Assembly (NCBI RefSeq): GCF_963662755.1
Contig: NZ_OY759725.1
Span: forward strand, 1,687,781 to 1,751,780
Direction of reading: 5' to 3'
Source of the DNA: an uncultured Sulfurimonas sp.
Lineage (GTDB): Bacteria > Campylobacterota > Campylobacteria > Campylobacterales > Sulfurimonadaceae
Length of the DNA stretch: 64,000 bases
Below are positions 27,438 to 36,590 of the stretch, in pieces. Under the pieces are notes generated by a model. It had not been told where the DNA came from. It ran no database searches and worked only from the letters and a program-made list of their open reading frames with translations. The position numbers and the translations under genes are program-made. Each line of letters starts with the position of its first letter. Position 1 is the first letter of the stretch.

Positions 27438-28748
27438 ATGAAAAATGTTCTTATTGGTGTGGCATTACTAAGTGTTTTGGCATTTGGTAGTGAGTTAAAA
27501 GGAAATGTTGACGCAGAGTATAACAGAGCTGTTGAGTCTTACAAGGTGGAGGACTTTAAAAGTAGTTATGAGATTTTATCAAAGATTTATGTGCAAAGAC
27601 TCTCAGATGCAAACTTAAACTTTTATCTTGGGCGTTCTGCGTTTGAGATTGGTAACTATGAAGTAGCGCTTGCAGCTTTTGAGAGAGTTGAGATGTTAGA
27701 CCCATCAAACCTTGGAAACAAGCTTCAGATGGCAAGAACTTACTTTATGCTAAAGATGTATGAAGATTCTGAGTTGGCGTTTAAAGAAGTTTTAGAAAAT
27801 CCTTCTTTACCGCAAAATCTTAGAACAAATATAGAGCTTTATCTATCTAAAGTTACAAAAGTTCAACAAAAGTCATTTACGTATGCAACTCTAAACCTTG
27901 ATTGGGTATATGACTCAAACGTAAATTATGGTTCATTAGATAGTGAGTACAACATAAATGTAGGTACGCTTCCCTCTGCTCCTGAAAAATCAGATAGAGC
28001 TTTACAAGTTTATGCTGATATAGTAAATATTTATGATATTGGTGAAAAAAATGGTTTTGCTATTAAAAATAGAGCGAAAGTATTTTTAAAAGATTATAAA
28101 GAGTTAGATGCTTATGATGTAAAGTACTTTGGTTATTCACCGAGTGTTTTATATAAAGAGACAAAGTATCTTGGTGAATTTGTTGTTGATTTAGACTTGC
28201 TAAGTCTTGGAAACAAAGAGTATTTGCGTACTTTAGGTTTTACACCTAGATTTGAGTATAGTCATACAAATACACTAAGAAGTATTGCTCATGTAAAATA
28301 TCAACAAAAGTTTTTTACACAAAATGCTCAGTATGATTTAAATGCAGATCATTATGAACTTGCGTATTCACTACAAACTATACTCTCTCCTCGTTCATAC
28401 ATTCAAGCTAATGGAACATGGATAAGAGAGAGAAAACATCATGGTTCAAGAATAGATGTTGATTATGATGAGTATAGACTAAATGCTATCTACGCAAACC
28501 AGTTTACAGCTATATACGGCACTGAGCTTTTTGCAGAGTATAGAAGAAGAAACTATGATGATCATAGTACGCTTTTTGGAAACACAAGAGCAGATAACTC
28601 AGGAACTGCTGCAGCTACTTTAAATGCAAGAATCATGAAAACTCTACGTCTTCATTTGAAGGGAAGTTATAACAGAGTTGAATCAAACCAAGATAGATAC
28701 AGTTATCACAAATACACCGTTTCTGTCGGTTTAAATAAAACATTTTAG
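27438..28748 (+). CDS. TPR plus outer-membrane barrel, Slam (DUF560)-like
   Basis: 436 residues: signal peptide (MKNVLIGVALLSVLAFGS), three TPR-like units over about 25-145 (YNRAVESYKVEDFKSSYEIL and following), then a long beta-rich region from about 150 with alternating aromatic strands, ending in a terminal phenylalanine (SVGLNKTF). That is the layout of surface lipoprotein assembly modulators, in which an N-terminal TPR precedes a 14-strand DUF560 barrel of about 280 residues. I start at ATG 27438, with AAAGG upstream. It lies eight bases before the FecR gene whose C terminus resembles a small barrel, a possible cargo. The Slam assignment is inferred from layout. Confidence 0.6.
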   Translation: MKNVLIGVALLSVLAFGSELKGNVDAEYNRAVESYKVEDFKSSYEILSKIYVQRLSDANLNFYLGRSAFEIGNYEVALAAFERVEMLDPSNLGNKLQMARTYFMLKMYEDSELAFKEVLENPSLPQNLRTNIELYLSKVTKVQQKSFTYATLNLDWVYDSNVNYGSLDSEYNINVGTLPSAPEKSDRALQVYADIVNIYDIGEKNGFAIKNRAKVFLKDYKELDAYDVKYFGYSPSVLYKETKYLGEFVVDLDLLSLGNKEYLRTLGFTPRFEYSHTNTLRSIAHVKYQQKFFTQNAQYDLNADHYELAYSLQTILSPRSYIQANGTWIRERKHHGSRIDVDYDEYRLNAIYANQFTAIYGTELFAEYRRRNYDDHSTLFGNTRADNSGTAAATLNARIMKTLRLHLKGSYNRVESNQDRYSYHKYTVSVGLNKTF

Positions 28749-28756
28749 GAGAAATT

Positions 28757-29905
28757 ATGAAAAATTTAATAAAAATCGCTCTTTTGGTTTTATTCTTAGG
28801 AACTAGTATATATGCTAATAATGTAGCTACAGTTACGGGACTAAATGGTAAGGCGAGCGTACAAAGAGACGCTGGCGAACTAGATTTGAACTTGGGTGAT
28901 AAGCTTCAAGAAAAAGATGTTATACATACAAAAGATAAAACAAAAGTTCAGATTATCTTTAAAGATGAAACTATTATAACTATAGGAAAAAACTCTACTT
29001 TTGCTATAAATGAGTATCTTTTTGATGATAACAAAGAGCCTGTTGCAAAGTTTGGAATGTTAAAAGGTGCTATGAGAGCTATCACAGGAAAAATTGGTAA
29101 GGTAGCTCCAGATAAGTTTAGTGTAAAAACAAAAACTGCAACAATGGGGATACGTGGTACTAACTTTAGCATACTTGTAGGTGAAGATGGTTCTTACAAT
29201 GCTTATTGTACTTTTGGTGCTATTAGTGTTAGTATAGATGGAGCTGAACATGTAGTTCAACAAGGTTTCTTTATCTCTATATCTCCTGATGGAAAAGTTG
29301 AAATTAAAGAGTTTAGTCCTCAAGATTTAAAAGAGATGAAAGAGAAAAATTTTGCAAAAGCTGAGTCTAAAAAAGGTAAAGCATCTGGAGATGAAATAGC
29401 AAGCAATGAAGGTCAGTTAGATGTTACAGTTGAAGAGATGGACAACATAGTTATAAAAGATATCTCTGATAGCGTAGTAGATGCCGAGCAAACAGGTGAA
29501 GAGTCTAGTGATCTTACATTGACAGATAATGCTATTTTGGCTGGATATACTCAGGCTGATGCTTTGTATGAAGGTACATTTGCAGGAACAAGTACTCATA
29601 ATTTTGATACTGCAGGTTTTGCAAGTTTATATGTTAATTTTGGACAAGATACAGCTTCATTATATCTAGAAGGTAATAATGAAGTTTCTACTAGTTACGA
29701 TAACTTTTCAGGTGTAGGTACAAATACTATAACTGGTGGACAAGAATATGGATCACATGGAGTTGCTGATGGTAAATTTTATGGAGATACTGGAAATGTT
29801 GTAAATGGTAACTATACTGTTACTGATGGTCAAGGAACGACAACAGCCAGCGGGACATATAGTGTAGAGTCTAGTAATTTAACTGGTAGCACTCAGCCTT
29901 ATTGA
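28757..29905 (+). CDS. FecR-domain protein with C-terminal barrel-like domain
   Basis: 382 residues. Signal peptide MKNLIKIALLVLFLGTSIYA; FecR domain over about 25-185 with the typical GDKLQEKDVIHTKDKTKVQI, KFGMLKGAMRAITGK and KTKTATMGIRGTNFSI. A charged linker follows (about 190-250), then a C-terminal region of about 120 residues rich in Gly, Thr, Asn and Tyr (ADGKFYGDTGNVVNGNYTV, GTTTASGTYSV) resembling the small TbpB-type barrel of Slam cargo. There is no cleavage-site lipobox cysteine, so it is not an obvious lipoprotein. It is followed 22 bases later by the CHASE2 cyclase gene. FecR/CHASE2 pairing suggests periplasmic signalling; the ligand is unknown. Confidence 0.72.
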   Translation: MKNLIKIALLVLFLGTSIYANNVATVTGLNGKASVQRDAGELDLNLGDKLQEKDVIHTKDKTKVQIIFKDETIITIGKNSTFAINEYLFDDNKEPVAKFGMLKGAMRAITGKIGKVAPDKFSVKTKTATMGIRGTNFSILVGEDGSYNAYCTFGAISVSIDGAEHVVQQGFFISISPDGKVEIKEFSPQDLKEMKEKNFAKAESKKGKASGDEIASNEGQLDVTVEEMDNIVIKDISDSVVDAEQTGEESSDLTLTDNAILAGYTQADALYEGTFAGTSTHNFDTAGFASLYVNFGQDTASLYLEGNNEVSTSYDNFSGVGTNTITGGQEYGSHGVADGKFYGDTGNVVNGNYTVTDGQGTTTASGTYSVESSNLTGSTQPY

Positions 29906-29927
29906 TAGTTGTAAAAGTATTTAATCT

Positions 29928-32144
29928 ATGAAAGGCAAGTATAAAGTTCTCATTCCTCTTTTTATACTCCTTTCACTAGTTCTCTCTAGTGCTTATCTCT
30001 TTTTACCAAGTCACTTTCAATCTCTTGATAACAGAGTGCGAGACTTTTACTTTAAGTTTCGTGGACCTGTTAAAGCTAGTGAAGATATAGTCATAGTAGA
30101 TATTGACGAGAGAAGTATCAAAGAACTTGGTCAGTGGCCTTGGGAGAGAGATAAATTTGCTCAGATATTAGACAATTTAAGTGCATCTGGTGCAGGCATA
30201 ATTGGTCTGGATATTGTTTTTAGCGAGGCAGATAAAACAAGTCCAAAACGACTAGCTAAAGAGTGGGGCATTGATGATAAAGAGATGCCAGACTATGATT
30301 TTATACTTTCACAATCCATTGCATCTACGCCTACAATTTTGGGTTATGTTTTTGACTTTGATGCAGACAACTCAAATGAAGCTCCGCAAGTTCCTGCTAT
30401 TTTTGTAGAAAAATCAAAACAAGATTTAGAATTTTTTCCTATAGCAAGAGGTGTTTTACCAAATTTAAAAGTCATTCAAGATGCAAGTTATTCAAGTGGA
30501 TATATGAACAATATACCTGATGAAGCAGGAATTATTCGTAGTGTCCCACTCCTCATTAAGTATCAAGAGCAACTCTATCCATCACTTGCTTTTGAGATGT
30601 TTCGCATAGCTACTCAAAGTAACAAAGTAGTAGCTTCTTACTCAAAAGCTGGAATAGAAAGTGTTCAAGTTGGAGAACAAAATATTTATAGTGATAGATT
30701 TGGACGTATGTATGTAAACTTTAGAGGTCCATTTAAGAGTTATCGTTATATATCAGCTGTGGATATTTTAAATAACAATGTAGATGCTAAACTCTTAGAG
30801 GGAAAATTTGTCCTCATAGGAACATCTGCTTATGGGCTTATGGATTTGCGTTCTACTCCTATGGACAATGTTATAGCAGGAGTAGAAATCCATGCAAATA
30901 TGATAGACAATCTCCTACAAAACGATATGTTAAGAAAACCAGCATGGGCTGAAATAGCTGACTTGTCTGCTATTGTTTTGATAGCTTTTATTGTTATTTT
31001 TATATATTCTAGACTCTCTATACTTATGCTTAGTTTGGTCTATATAGTCTCGTTTTTTGCACTAATGTATCTTAATTATTACTTGCTCTTTAGCGAGTTG
31101 GTTATTGTAAACTCTATTTTTCCTCTTTTTTCTATATTTTTATCACTTGTTGGAACTCTTGGGGTTAACTACTTTTTTGAAACACGTCAAAAAGAGATTA
31201 TCAAAGGAAAGTTTGCATCTAAGGTAAGTGAGAGTGTTATGGAAGATATCCTTAAAAATGCCGACTCAAAAGCACTAGATGGACAAGAAAAAGAGATAAC
31301 TGTCTTTTTCTCTGATGTTAGAGGTTTTACAAACATATCCGAAGCTATGGGAGATGCAAAGCGTCTTATTAAGTTTATGAATGAGATTATGGAGCCTATG
31401 ACGGAGATAATCATAGATGAAAAAGGAACTGTAGATAAGTACATAGGTGATGCTATTATGGCTTATTGGAATGCGCCTCTTGATGTTAAAAACCATGCCG
31501 ATAAAGCTGTAAATGCTAGTCTTAGACAACTTCACGCACTAAAAGCTTTAAATGAAAAACTAAGAGCAAATCCAGACTTTGATAATGTTACTAAAATGGC
31601 ACAAAACGCTCATATACCCATAGTTGATATTGGCATAGGTTTAAATAGCGGTGTAGCAATTGTTGGAGAGATGGGTTCATCTAAGCGTTCAGATTATACG
31701 GTTATTGGAGATACTATTAACTTAGGTTCAAGACTAGAATCTTTGTGTAAATATTATAATTCAAGGTTAAATATCTCAAACTTTACAAAAAAGCGTTTAA
31801 AAGGAAAATACATCTATCGCTTTTTAGATTTAGTAACTGTAAAGGGTAAGAGTGAGCCTATAGAGATTTGGCAGATTCATGATTATGATGCAGAAGAAAA
31901 AGAGCCTCTGTTTTACTTAGATAGAGCTAGTTTGCTTCAAGAATTAGACTCTTATCACAAAGCTATTGAACTATATAAAGCGCAACAATTTAAAGATGCA
32001 CTTGTAATATTTAAAGATTTAAATAACTTAGAACATAAGAGCAATCTAAAAATCTATGACATCTATATAGAACGTTGTGAACACTATATAGAGATGCCTC
32101 CTGAAAATTTTAATGGTGTTTTTGTTCACACAACTAAAGGCTAG
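29928..32144 (+). CDS. CHASE2-domain class III adenylate cyclase
   Basis: 738 residues: membrane helix at about 7-25, periplasmic CHASE2 sensor domain (about 30-325; begins SLDNRVRDFYFKFRG with IVDIDERSIKELGQWPW), three membrane helices (about 345-415), a class III cyclase domain (about 450-625) and a helical TPR-like tail. Metal-binding aspartates are in FSDVRGFTN (about 463) and GDAIMAYWN (about 507). Substrate residues fit ATP: lysine in DKYIGDA and aspartate in GDTINLGSRLESL, which also holds the transition-state Asn and Arg. It should therefore be an active cAMP-forming membrane receptor. It is the third gene of the Slam-like/FecR operon. Confidence 0.88.
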   Translation: MKGKYKVLIPLFILLSLVLSSAYLFLPSHFQSLDNRVRDFYFKFRGPVKASEDIVIVDIDERSIKELGQWPWERDKFAQILDNLSASGAGIIGLDIVFSEADKTSPKRLAKEWGIDDKEMPDYDFILSQSIASTPTILGYVFDFDADNSNEAPQVPAIFVEKSKQDLEFFPIARGVLPNLKVIQDASYSSGYMNNIPDEAGIIRSVPLLIKYQEQLYPSLAFEMFRIATQSNKVVASYSKAGIESVQVGEQNIYSDRFGRMYVNFRGPFKSYRYISAVDILNNNVDAKLLEGKFVLIGTSAYGLMDLRSTPMDNVIAGVEIHANMIDNLLQNDMLRKPAWAEIADLSAIVLIAFIVIFIYSRLSILMLSLVYIVSFFALMYLNYYLLFSELVIVNSIFPLFSIFLSLVGTLGVNYFFETRQKEIIKGKFASKVSESVMEDILKNADSKALDGQEKEITVFFSDVRGFTNISEAMGDAKRLIKFMNEIMEPMTEIIIDEKGTVDKYIGDAIMAYWNAPLDVKNHADKAVNASLRQLHALKALNEKLRANPDFDNVTKMAQNAHIPIVDIGIGLNSGVAIVGEMGSSKRSDYTVIGDTINLGSRLESLCKYYNSRLNISNFTKKRLKGKYIYRFLDLVTVKGKSEPIEIWQIHDYDAEEKEPLFYLDRASLLQELDSYHKAIELYKAQQFKDALVIFKDLNNLEHKSNLKIYDIYIERCEHYIEMPPENFNGVFVHTTKG

Positions 32145-32148
32145 GAGT

Positions 32149-32892
32149 TTAAACTCCTAAGGCTGTGTTTATAGAGTAACGCATATCTTCATCAAGGTTT
32201 TCCATACTTGTTAGCATCCATCTAAGATACCCTGCATCTGAAGATGCTACTTCGCTTAGAGTTTTGCCTTTGTACTTTCCAAATCTAAATGATTTTATAA
32301 GTATAGGTGTTTGTGTAAGTTCTACCATCTTCTCAACTGGATTTTGGCTTGGATATAGAGCTGAAACTGCTTCTCTTAGTTTAGTTAAAAATAGTTTTAA
32401 AACTAAAACATCACCGATAGCATCGTGAGCTTTTACAACTACACCTAATGCATCTGCTTCTTTTTGCTCATCTTTATAGAGTCCCATTTTGTAACGAAAG
32501 TACTGAAGTCTGTGAGCATCTTCATCAGGTAAAATATGTTTTGCAACTCTTAGAGTGTCTATAACTTTCATCTGAGTGTTAAAGCCCTCTTTTGCGAGCA
32601 TTCCAAGATCAAAAGGAGCATTGTGAATTATCATATAGTTTTCGTTAGTATTCAACTCACACAGTCTATTGTATGCTAAACTATTTATACAAGCAGGTTT
32701 GTTATCTAGCATCTCAGGCGTGATTCCATGAATTTCCATAGCTCCAAAACTTATGGGAATATCAGATGAGAAAAACTCATTGTGAACTTCTACATCTTTT
32801 GCACCAAGAACTACAAACCCAAGTTGAATAACTCTATCGTTCTCTCCCACACCCGTAGTCTCTGTATCTAGTATTACATATTTTTTTGCCAA
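32149..32892 (-). CDS. DnaQ/ExoX-like 3'-5' exonuclease
   Basis: 247 residues with a DEDDh exonuclease domain: ILDTETTG (Asp9, Glu11), HNAPFDLG (about 101-108) and HDAIGDVLVLK (His about 156, Asp about 161). The C-terminal segment KSFRFGKYKGKTLSEVAS followed by GYLRWML is the small ExoX-type C-terminal module rather than a Pol III epsilon tail. It probably works in DNA repair or proofreading-like trimming. It is four bases downstream of an unknown small gene (32896-33276) on the same strand and convergent with the cyclase gene. Confidence 0.85.
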   Translation of the reverse strand: MAKKYVILDTETTGVGENDRVIQLGFVVLGAKDVEVHNEFFSSDIPISFGAMEIHGITPEMLDNKPACINSLAYNRLCELNTNENYMIIHNAPFDLGMLAKEGFNTQMKVIDTLRVAKHILPDEDAHRLQYFRYKMGLYKDEQKEADALGVVVKAHDAIGDVLVLKLFLTKLREAVSALYPSQNPVEKMVELTQTPILIKSFRFGKYKGKTLSEVASSDAGYLRWMLTSMENLDEDMRYSINTALGV

Positions 32893-32895
32893 AAA

Positions 32896-33276
32896 TTATC
32901 CTTTTAAAAATGGGTCTAACATATACTCATCTTCTACATGTAAAAACTCATCGCTTAGCTCTATTTCTATAGTTTCATCTTTGATTTTATAACTACAAAA
33001 AACAACAAATCTCATAGGATAGGTTTTTGCATAGTATTTAAAATCCTTCACACAGATAGGTTCATTTAACTCTTCTAAAAGATATCTTATGTATCTCATA
33101 GATTCTATACCTGATTGGAGTTTCAAAAGATTTAAAAGAGATTTGTTTTTTATCTCCATAAAAAGTTCTTTATCATTTTCTAGGTAAGTGTTGTAAATGG
33201 CACGAGCAAGTTTTAGCGCATCCTTACTAAATGGTTCAAGTAGTAGTTTTTGCTTTTTTATTTCATGTAAACTCAT
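32896..33276 (-). CDS. Hypothetical protein
   Basis: 126 residues, mixed alpha/beta, no signal peptide, no cysteines that look like ligands. The N-terminal half is helical (FSKDALKLARAIYNTYLEND, then a Leu-rich helix to about 75) and the second half forms strands (MRFVVFCSYKIKDETIEIEL). I do not recognise a family. It is co-oriented and almost contiguous with the ExoX-like gene, so a shared role in DNA metabolism is possible but unproven. TAAAAT lies nine bases before its ATG. Confidence 0.5.
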   Translation of the reverse strand: MSLHEIKKQKLLLEPFSKDALKLARAIYNTYLENDKELFMEIKNKSLLNLLKLQSGIESMRYIRYLLEELNEPICVKDFKYYAKTYPMRFVVFCSYKIKDETIEIELSDEFLHVEDEYMLDPFLKG

Positions 33277-33298
33277 AGTGCGTGTATTTTACCAAATT

Positions 33299-34624
33299 TT
33301 AGCTTTTGCTTCTAAATGAGACTTCAAAAGTTTTTGTTTGTTTTGCATCTAAAGATATCTCAAATGAGATGTTATTTCCATTTTTAAAGGTATAAGTTTG
33401 AGATGTATCTATGCTAGAACTAGAGTCTTTGTTAAAAGGTATCAAAATTTCTATAGTCTTTTTTTCATCTGAGCTATTGCTTAGAGTATATAGTACGTCA
33501 GCATTTAAGTAACTTTTAGTGTCTGAGCGTTTTTGAATAGTCTCTTTTACTTTTAGATCAAAATTTTCTCCAAGTCTAAGATGCACAGGAGTGTTTTTTG
33601 GAGTGTGAGCTAGAGAGCTTTCACCAAGTAAAATATTTTCTTTGTTTAGTTTAGAGTAAGTTCTAACTACACCTTTAGCAAGAACAAAGTCAAGTTTTTC
33701 TATCTCTATAGATTGAGTTACACTATGTTTTTGCTCATTTTGAAGATATAGTGGATTTGAAAGTTTTGCAAAGTAGAGTCTTTTTATATCAATGTTATTT
33801 TGAGTTATAAACTTTATTTGGGTTTTTTCATTGTTGGCGAGATTTACATTAAAGGGTATGGTATAAAAATGATAACCCTCATGTGCTTGATGAGTAACCT
33901 CTGGAGACATTACAACCATCTCTTTTGCGTATCTGTAATTTACTTGTTCTTTTTGTACCCTGTTTATATCTCCTGCTAAAACATGAAGTTTTGTCTCTTT
34001 ATAAGCTTTTCCTGAGCGATTATCTATAGTTATCCAGCCTATTAAATTTGCTTTGTCTTTGTTTAGATTTAGTATGTAGTCACTCTTCCAAGATAAATTT
34101 TTTATAAGATAATCTATATCCATTTTAGTATCTAGGTTTTTGTCTGATTTTATGTTCCAAACCAAAGATGGTTTAGTTATAAGTGAGTCTGGGATAGTTT
34201 TAAAAACAATATCTTTACTTAAAACTGAGATGATTTCGCTGTTTGAATCTTCAGCTATAGCATTTGCTCCGCTGTGAGATAGTAGAGTTACTATCTTGTT
34301 GTTTGCCTTTACTTTTTCGCCAATATGAGCATCTAGGAGTTTTGACATTGTTAGTTTGTCAAAACGATACTGTTGAGAGTAGAGAGTAACTGCATCTGGA
34401 AGTGTTACATTTACGGAGTCTGTTTCGATGGTACTTGCAACATCTTTATAGACTATTTGTGTATCATTTTTTTTGATAGTTAGTTTTTTTTCTTCATGAA
34501 CTAAACCAATACCACCGTTATATACTATGAGTGAAGAACTTGTTGGTTTTTCGCTTAAAGTAGCAGCCATTATAGAACTAGACAAAAGTAGGAGTGAAGT
34601 TGAAAATAGAGAGATTTTTTGCAT
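33299..34624 (-). CDS. DUF4139-domain exported protein
   Basis: 441 residues with a signal peptide (MQKISLFSTSLLLLSSSIMA). Beginning with an edge strand SSSLIVYNGGIGLVHEEKKL and containing WNIKSDKNLDTKMDIDYLI, LSWKSDYILNL and GWITIDNRSGKAYKETKLHV, it follows the DUF4139 pattern of large beta-rich periplasmic proteins. The C-terminal half is beta-rich with a YTLSNSSDEKKTIEILIP strand. The function of the family is unknown. AAAGGA is upstream of the ATG. It is divergent from the DUF819 membrane gene. Confidence 0.75.
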   Translation of the reverse strand: MQKISLFSTSLLLLSSSIMAATLSEKPTSSSLIVYNGGIGLVHEEKKLTIKKNDTQIVYKDVASTIETDSVNVTLPDAVTLYSQQYRFDKLTMSKLLDAHIGEKVKANNKIVTLLSHSGANAIAEDSNSEIISVLSKDIVFKTIPDSLITKPSLVWNIKSDKNLDTKMDIDYLIKNLSWKSDYILNLNKDKANLIGWITIDNRSGKAYKETKLHVLAGDINRVQKEQVNYRYAKEMVVMSPEVTHQAHEGYHFYTIPFNVNLANNEKTQIKFITQNNIDIKRLYFAKLSNPLYLQNEQKHSVTQSIEIEKLDFVLAKGVVRTYSKLNKENILLGESSLAHTPKNTPVHLRLGENFDLKVKETIQKRSDTKSYLNADVLYTLSNSSDEKKTIEILIPFNKDSSSSIDTSQTYTFKNGNNISFEISLDAKQTKTFEVSFRSKS

Positions 34625-34689
34625 TTAAAATCCTTTGAACACTTATGATTACAAATATGATACACTATCAAAAAAAATAGTGGGTAATA

Positions 34690-35820
34690 ATGATAACTTC
34701 TCCTATATTATATCTTCTATCTTTAGCTTTTTTGGCAACTATTTTTCATCTGCTTGACACTAAAACAACTCTAAAGATTTTTAAGTTTATTCCCGCTGTT
34801 GTTTTTATCTACGCTTTTTCAATGTTCTTTGCATCTTTGGGTCTTTTTGATAAAAATGAAGAGATAAATGCTATCTACTCCCTCACAAAAACAAACTTAC
34901 TTCCTGCCATGCTTTTTCTTATGCTTTTGCAAGTTGATTTTAGACACTTTTTTAGGCTTGGTAAATCTCTGCTTATATCTTATGTCTTAGCAGTTTTTTC
35001 ACTTGCGTTTGGCTTTGTTATGGTCGCGTTTGTTTTTAACTTTGATGGAGATTTAGCCGCTGCTTTTGGGGCATTAGCTGGGAGTTGGATGGGTGGAACT
35101 GCTAACATGATAGCTGTGGGTTCTGCTCTTGGAGTCTCACAAGTTGCCTTTGGTTATGCACTTATAGTCGATAGCGTAAACTACACTCTTTGGGTTATGT
35201 TACTTCTGTTTTTAGTACCTTTTGCATCTGTGTTTAACAGGTTTACTAAGAGTGATGAGCATATGGCTTATTTGGGGGATATTGGATGTTCATGTAGTAT
35301 GGGCGCGCCAAAGTATTGGCTTTTAATCCTCTTAGCACTTCTTGCATCTATTGTCTCTCAAGTTATAGCTCAAAATATACAAATCCTTAACAACACAACA
35401 ACCATAGTTCTTATAGCGTCTACACTTGGAGTTCTTGGCTCATTTACAAAACTAAAAACCATAAACGGCTCAAGTGAAGTAGCATCTACTATGCTTTATC
35501 TTCTCATAGCACTCATAGGTTCAAAAGCAGTTTTTGAAAACTTTAGTGATGTTGGCATCTATGTTTTAGCAGGTTTTAGCATCTTGGTCATCCATGCTCT
35601 CATAATGGTCATAGGAGCGAAGATATTTAAACTAGATTTATTCAGCGTAGCCGTTGCATCTCTCTCAAACATAGGAGGAGTAGCATCTGCACCAATCCTA
35701 GCCGCAACATATAACAAGTCACTTGTAAGTGTAGGAGTTTTAATGGCTATAATGGGTTACCTCATAGGAACTTTTGGCGGTTTGCTTGTAGGAAATGTTT
35801 TGATGTGGATTGTAAAATAA
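34690..35820 (+). CDS. DUF819-family membrane protein
   Basis: 376 residues, about ten membrane helices. The central GALAGSWMGGTANMIAVGSAL (about residues 128-148) and C-terminal SNIGGVASAPILAATYNKSL are the hallmark glycine-rich re-entrant-like segments of the DUF819 (YjcL) family, a putative permease related in layout to sodium-coupled carriers. The substrate is unknown. A cysteine pair occurs in DIGCSCSMGAPKYW (about 197-210). It has its own short promoter region; a gap of 145 bases with palindromic A/T repeats follows. Confidence 0.78.
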   Translation: MITSPILYLLSLAFLATIFHLLDTKTTLKIFKFIPAVVFIYAFSMFFASLGLFDKNEEINAIYSLTKTNLLPAMLFLMLLQVDFRHFFRLGKSLLISYVLAVFSLAFGFVMVAFVFNFDGDLAAAFGALAGSWMGGTANMIAVGSALGVSQVAFGYALIVDSVNYTLWVMLLLFLVPFASVFNRFTKSDEHMAYLGDIGCSCSMGAPKYWLLILLALLASIVSQVIAQNIQILNNTTTIVLIASTLGVLGSFTKLKTINGSSEVASTMLYLLIALIGSKAVFENFSDVGIYVLAGFSILVIHALIMVIGAKIFKLDLFSVAVASLSNIGGVASAPILAATYNKSLVSVGVLMAIMGYLIGTFGGLLVGNVLMWIVK

Positions 35821-35902
35821 TGTCAATCTGTCATACTTTCAATGTTTAAGTCGTTTATGCACTATCATATTTTAAAAATTATATTTAAATAATTTAATAG
35901 CA

Positions 35903-35946
35903 TATACTAAGTATATACTATATATTTATTAAAGATATGATATACT
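35903..35946. promoter_or_regulatory. TATACT repeat cluster, TA operator/promoter candidate
   Basis: TATACT-A-AGTATA (35903-35915) is an inverted repeat around one base; it overlaps a second palindrome AGTATATACT (35910-35919), and TATACT recurs at 35941-35946. Clusters of short palindromes before toxin-antitoxin genes usually bind the ribbon-helix-helix antitoxin. The last TATACT may double as the -10 box. Confidence 0.45.
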
Positions 35947-35965
35947 TTACTCAATAAGGTTATTT

Positions 35966-36238
35966 ATGCAGATAAATTGGAGTGATGAAAAAAATGATAT
36001 TTTAAAGCGAACTAGAGATGTTTGTTTTGAAGATGTTGAGTTGGCAATTAGTTTGAATGATATTCTGGCGATTAAGCCACACTACAATGCTGAAAAATAT
36101 CCAAACCAAAAGTTACTGATTATATCAATTAGAGATTATACTTACTATGTTCCATTTGTTATAGATGTTGATGAGATATTTTTAAAAAACATCATACCAA
36201 GCAGAAAGTATCATAAAATTTACTCAAAAAAGGATTAA
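35966..36238 (+). CDS. BrnT-like toxin
   Basis: 90 residues. It begins INWSDEKNDILKRTRDVCFEDVE, matching the BrnT pattern W-x-x-x-K-N...HGV.FE, and ends in a strand-helix IIPSRKYHKIYSKK, like the BrnT IISAR.A...E end. BrnT proteins are small RelE-like-fold ribonucleases. The usual histidine of the first motif is replaced here (TRDVC), so activity needs testing. It precedes the antitoxin by three bases, the standard toxin-first order of brnTA. Low similarity keeps confidence moderate. Confidence 0.6.
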   Translation: MQINWSDEKNDILKRTRDVCFEDVELAISLNDILAIKPHYNAEKYPNQKLLIISIRDYTYYVPFVIDVDEIFLKNIIPSRKYHKIYSKKD

Positions 36239-36241
36239 GTT

Positions 36242-36517
36242 ATGTATACAAAAGAAGAATTAGAAATTGTTGAATATCTTGAAGGACAGAATCCTGAGAG
36301 TATTGAGAATGAAGAAGAAATTATGACTGAACTCAAATTGGCTGTCAAAGAAAAATACTCAAAAAGAAAAGCGATTAACCTTAAAGTTTTAGAGAGTGAT
36401 ATTGTAAAGTTTAAATCAAAAGCTCTTCAAGAGGGCATGGGTTACCAAACTCTTATAAACTCAGTTTTGCATAAATATATTACAGGACAATTAGTAGATA
36501 AAAAACTTGTTTCATAG
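36242..36517 (+). CDS. BrnA/CopG-like antitoxin
   Basis: 91 residues: an acidic N-terminal half (YLEGQNPESIENEEEIMTEL) that would wrap the toxin, and a C-terminal ribbon-helix-helix-like DNA-binding region (KRKAINLKVLESDIVKFK, then EGMGYQTLINSVLHKYITGQ). This is the BrnA layout and should autorepress the operon through the palindromes at 35903-35946. It is the second gene of the pair; no terminator is evident before the epimerase gene 73 bases on. Confidence 0.68.
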   Translation: MYTKEELEIVEYLEGQNPESIENEEEIMTELKLAVKEKYSKRKAINLKVLESDIVKFKSKALQEGMGYQTLINSVLHKYITGQLVDKKLVS

Positions 36518-36590
36518 TTAAGTGTCATTATTATTATATACTTGCTGTAGAGTTAATATCAAAAAAATTTATCGACAATAGGCTTAGACC

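Noticed and set aside
35821..35965. Attachment site or IS remnant before the toxin gene
   Set aside because: The repeats are short A/T palindromes fitting an operator; no terminal inverted repeats or transposase fragment.
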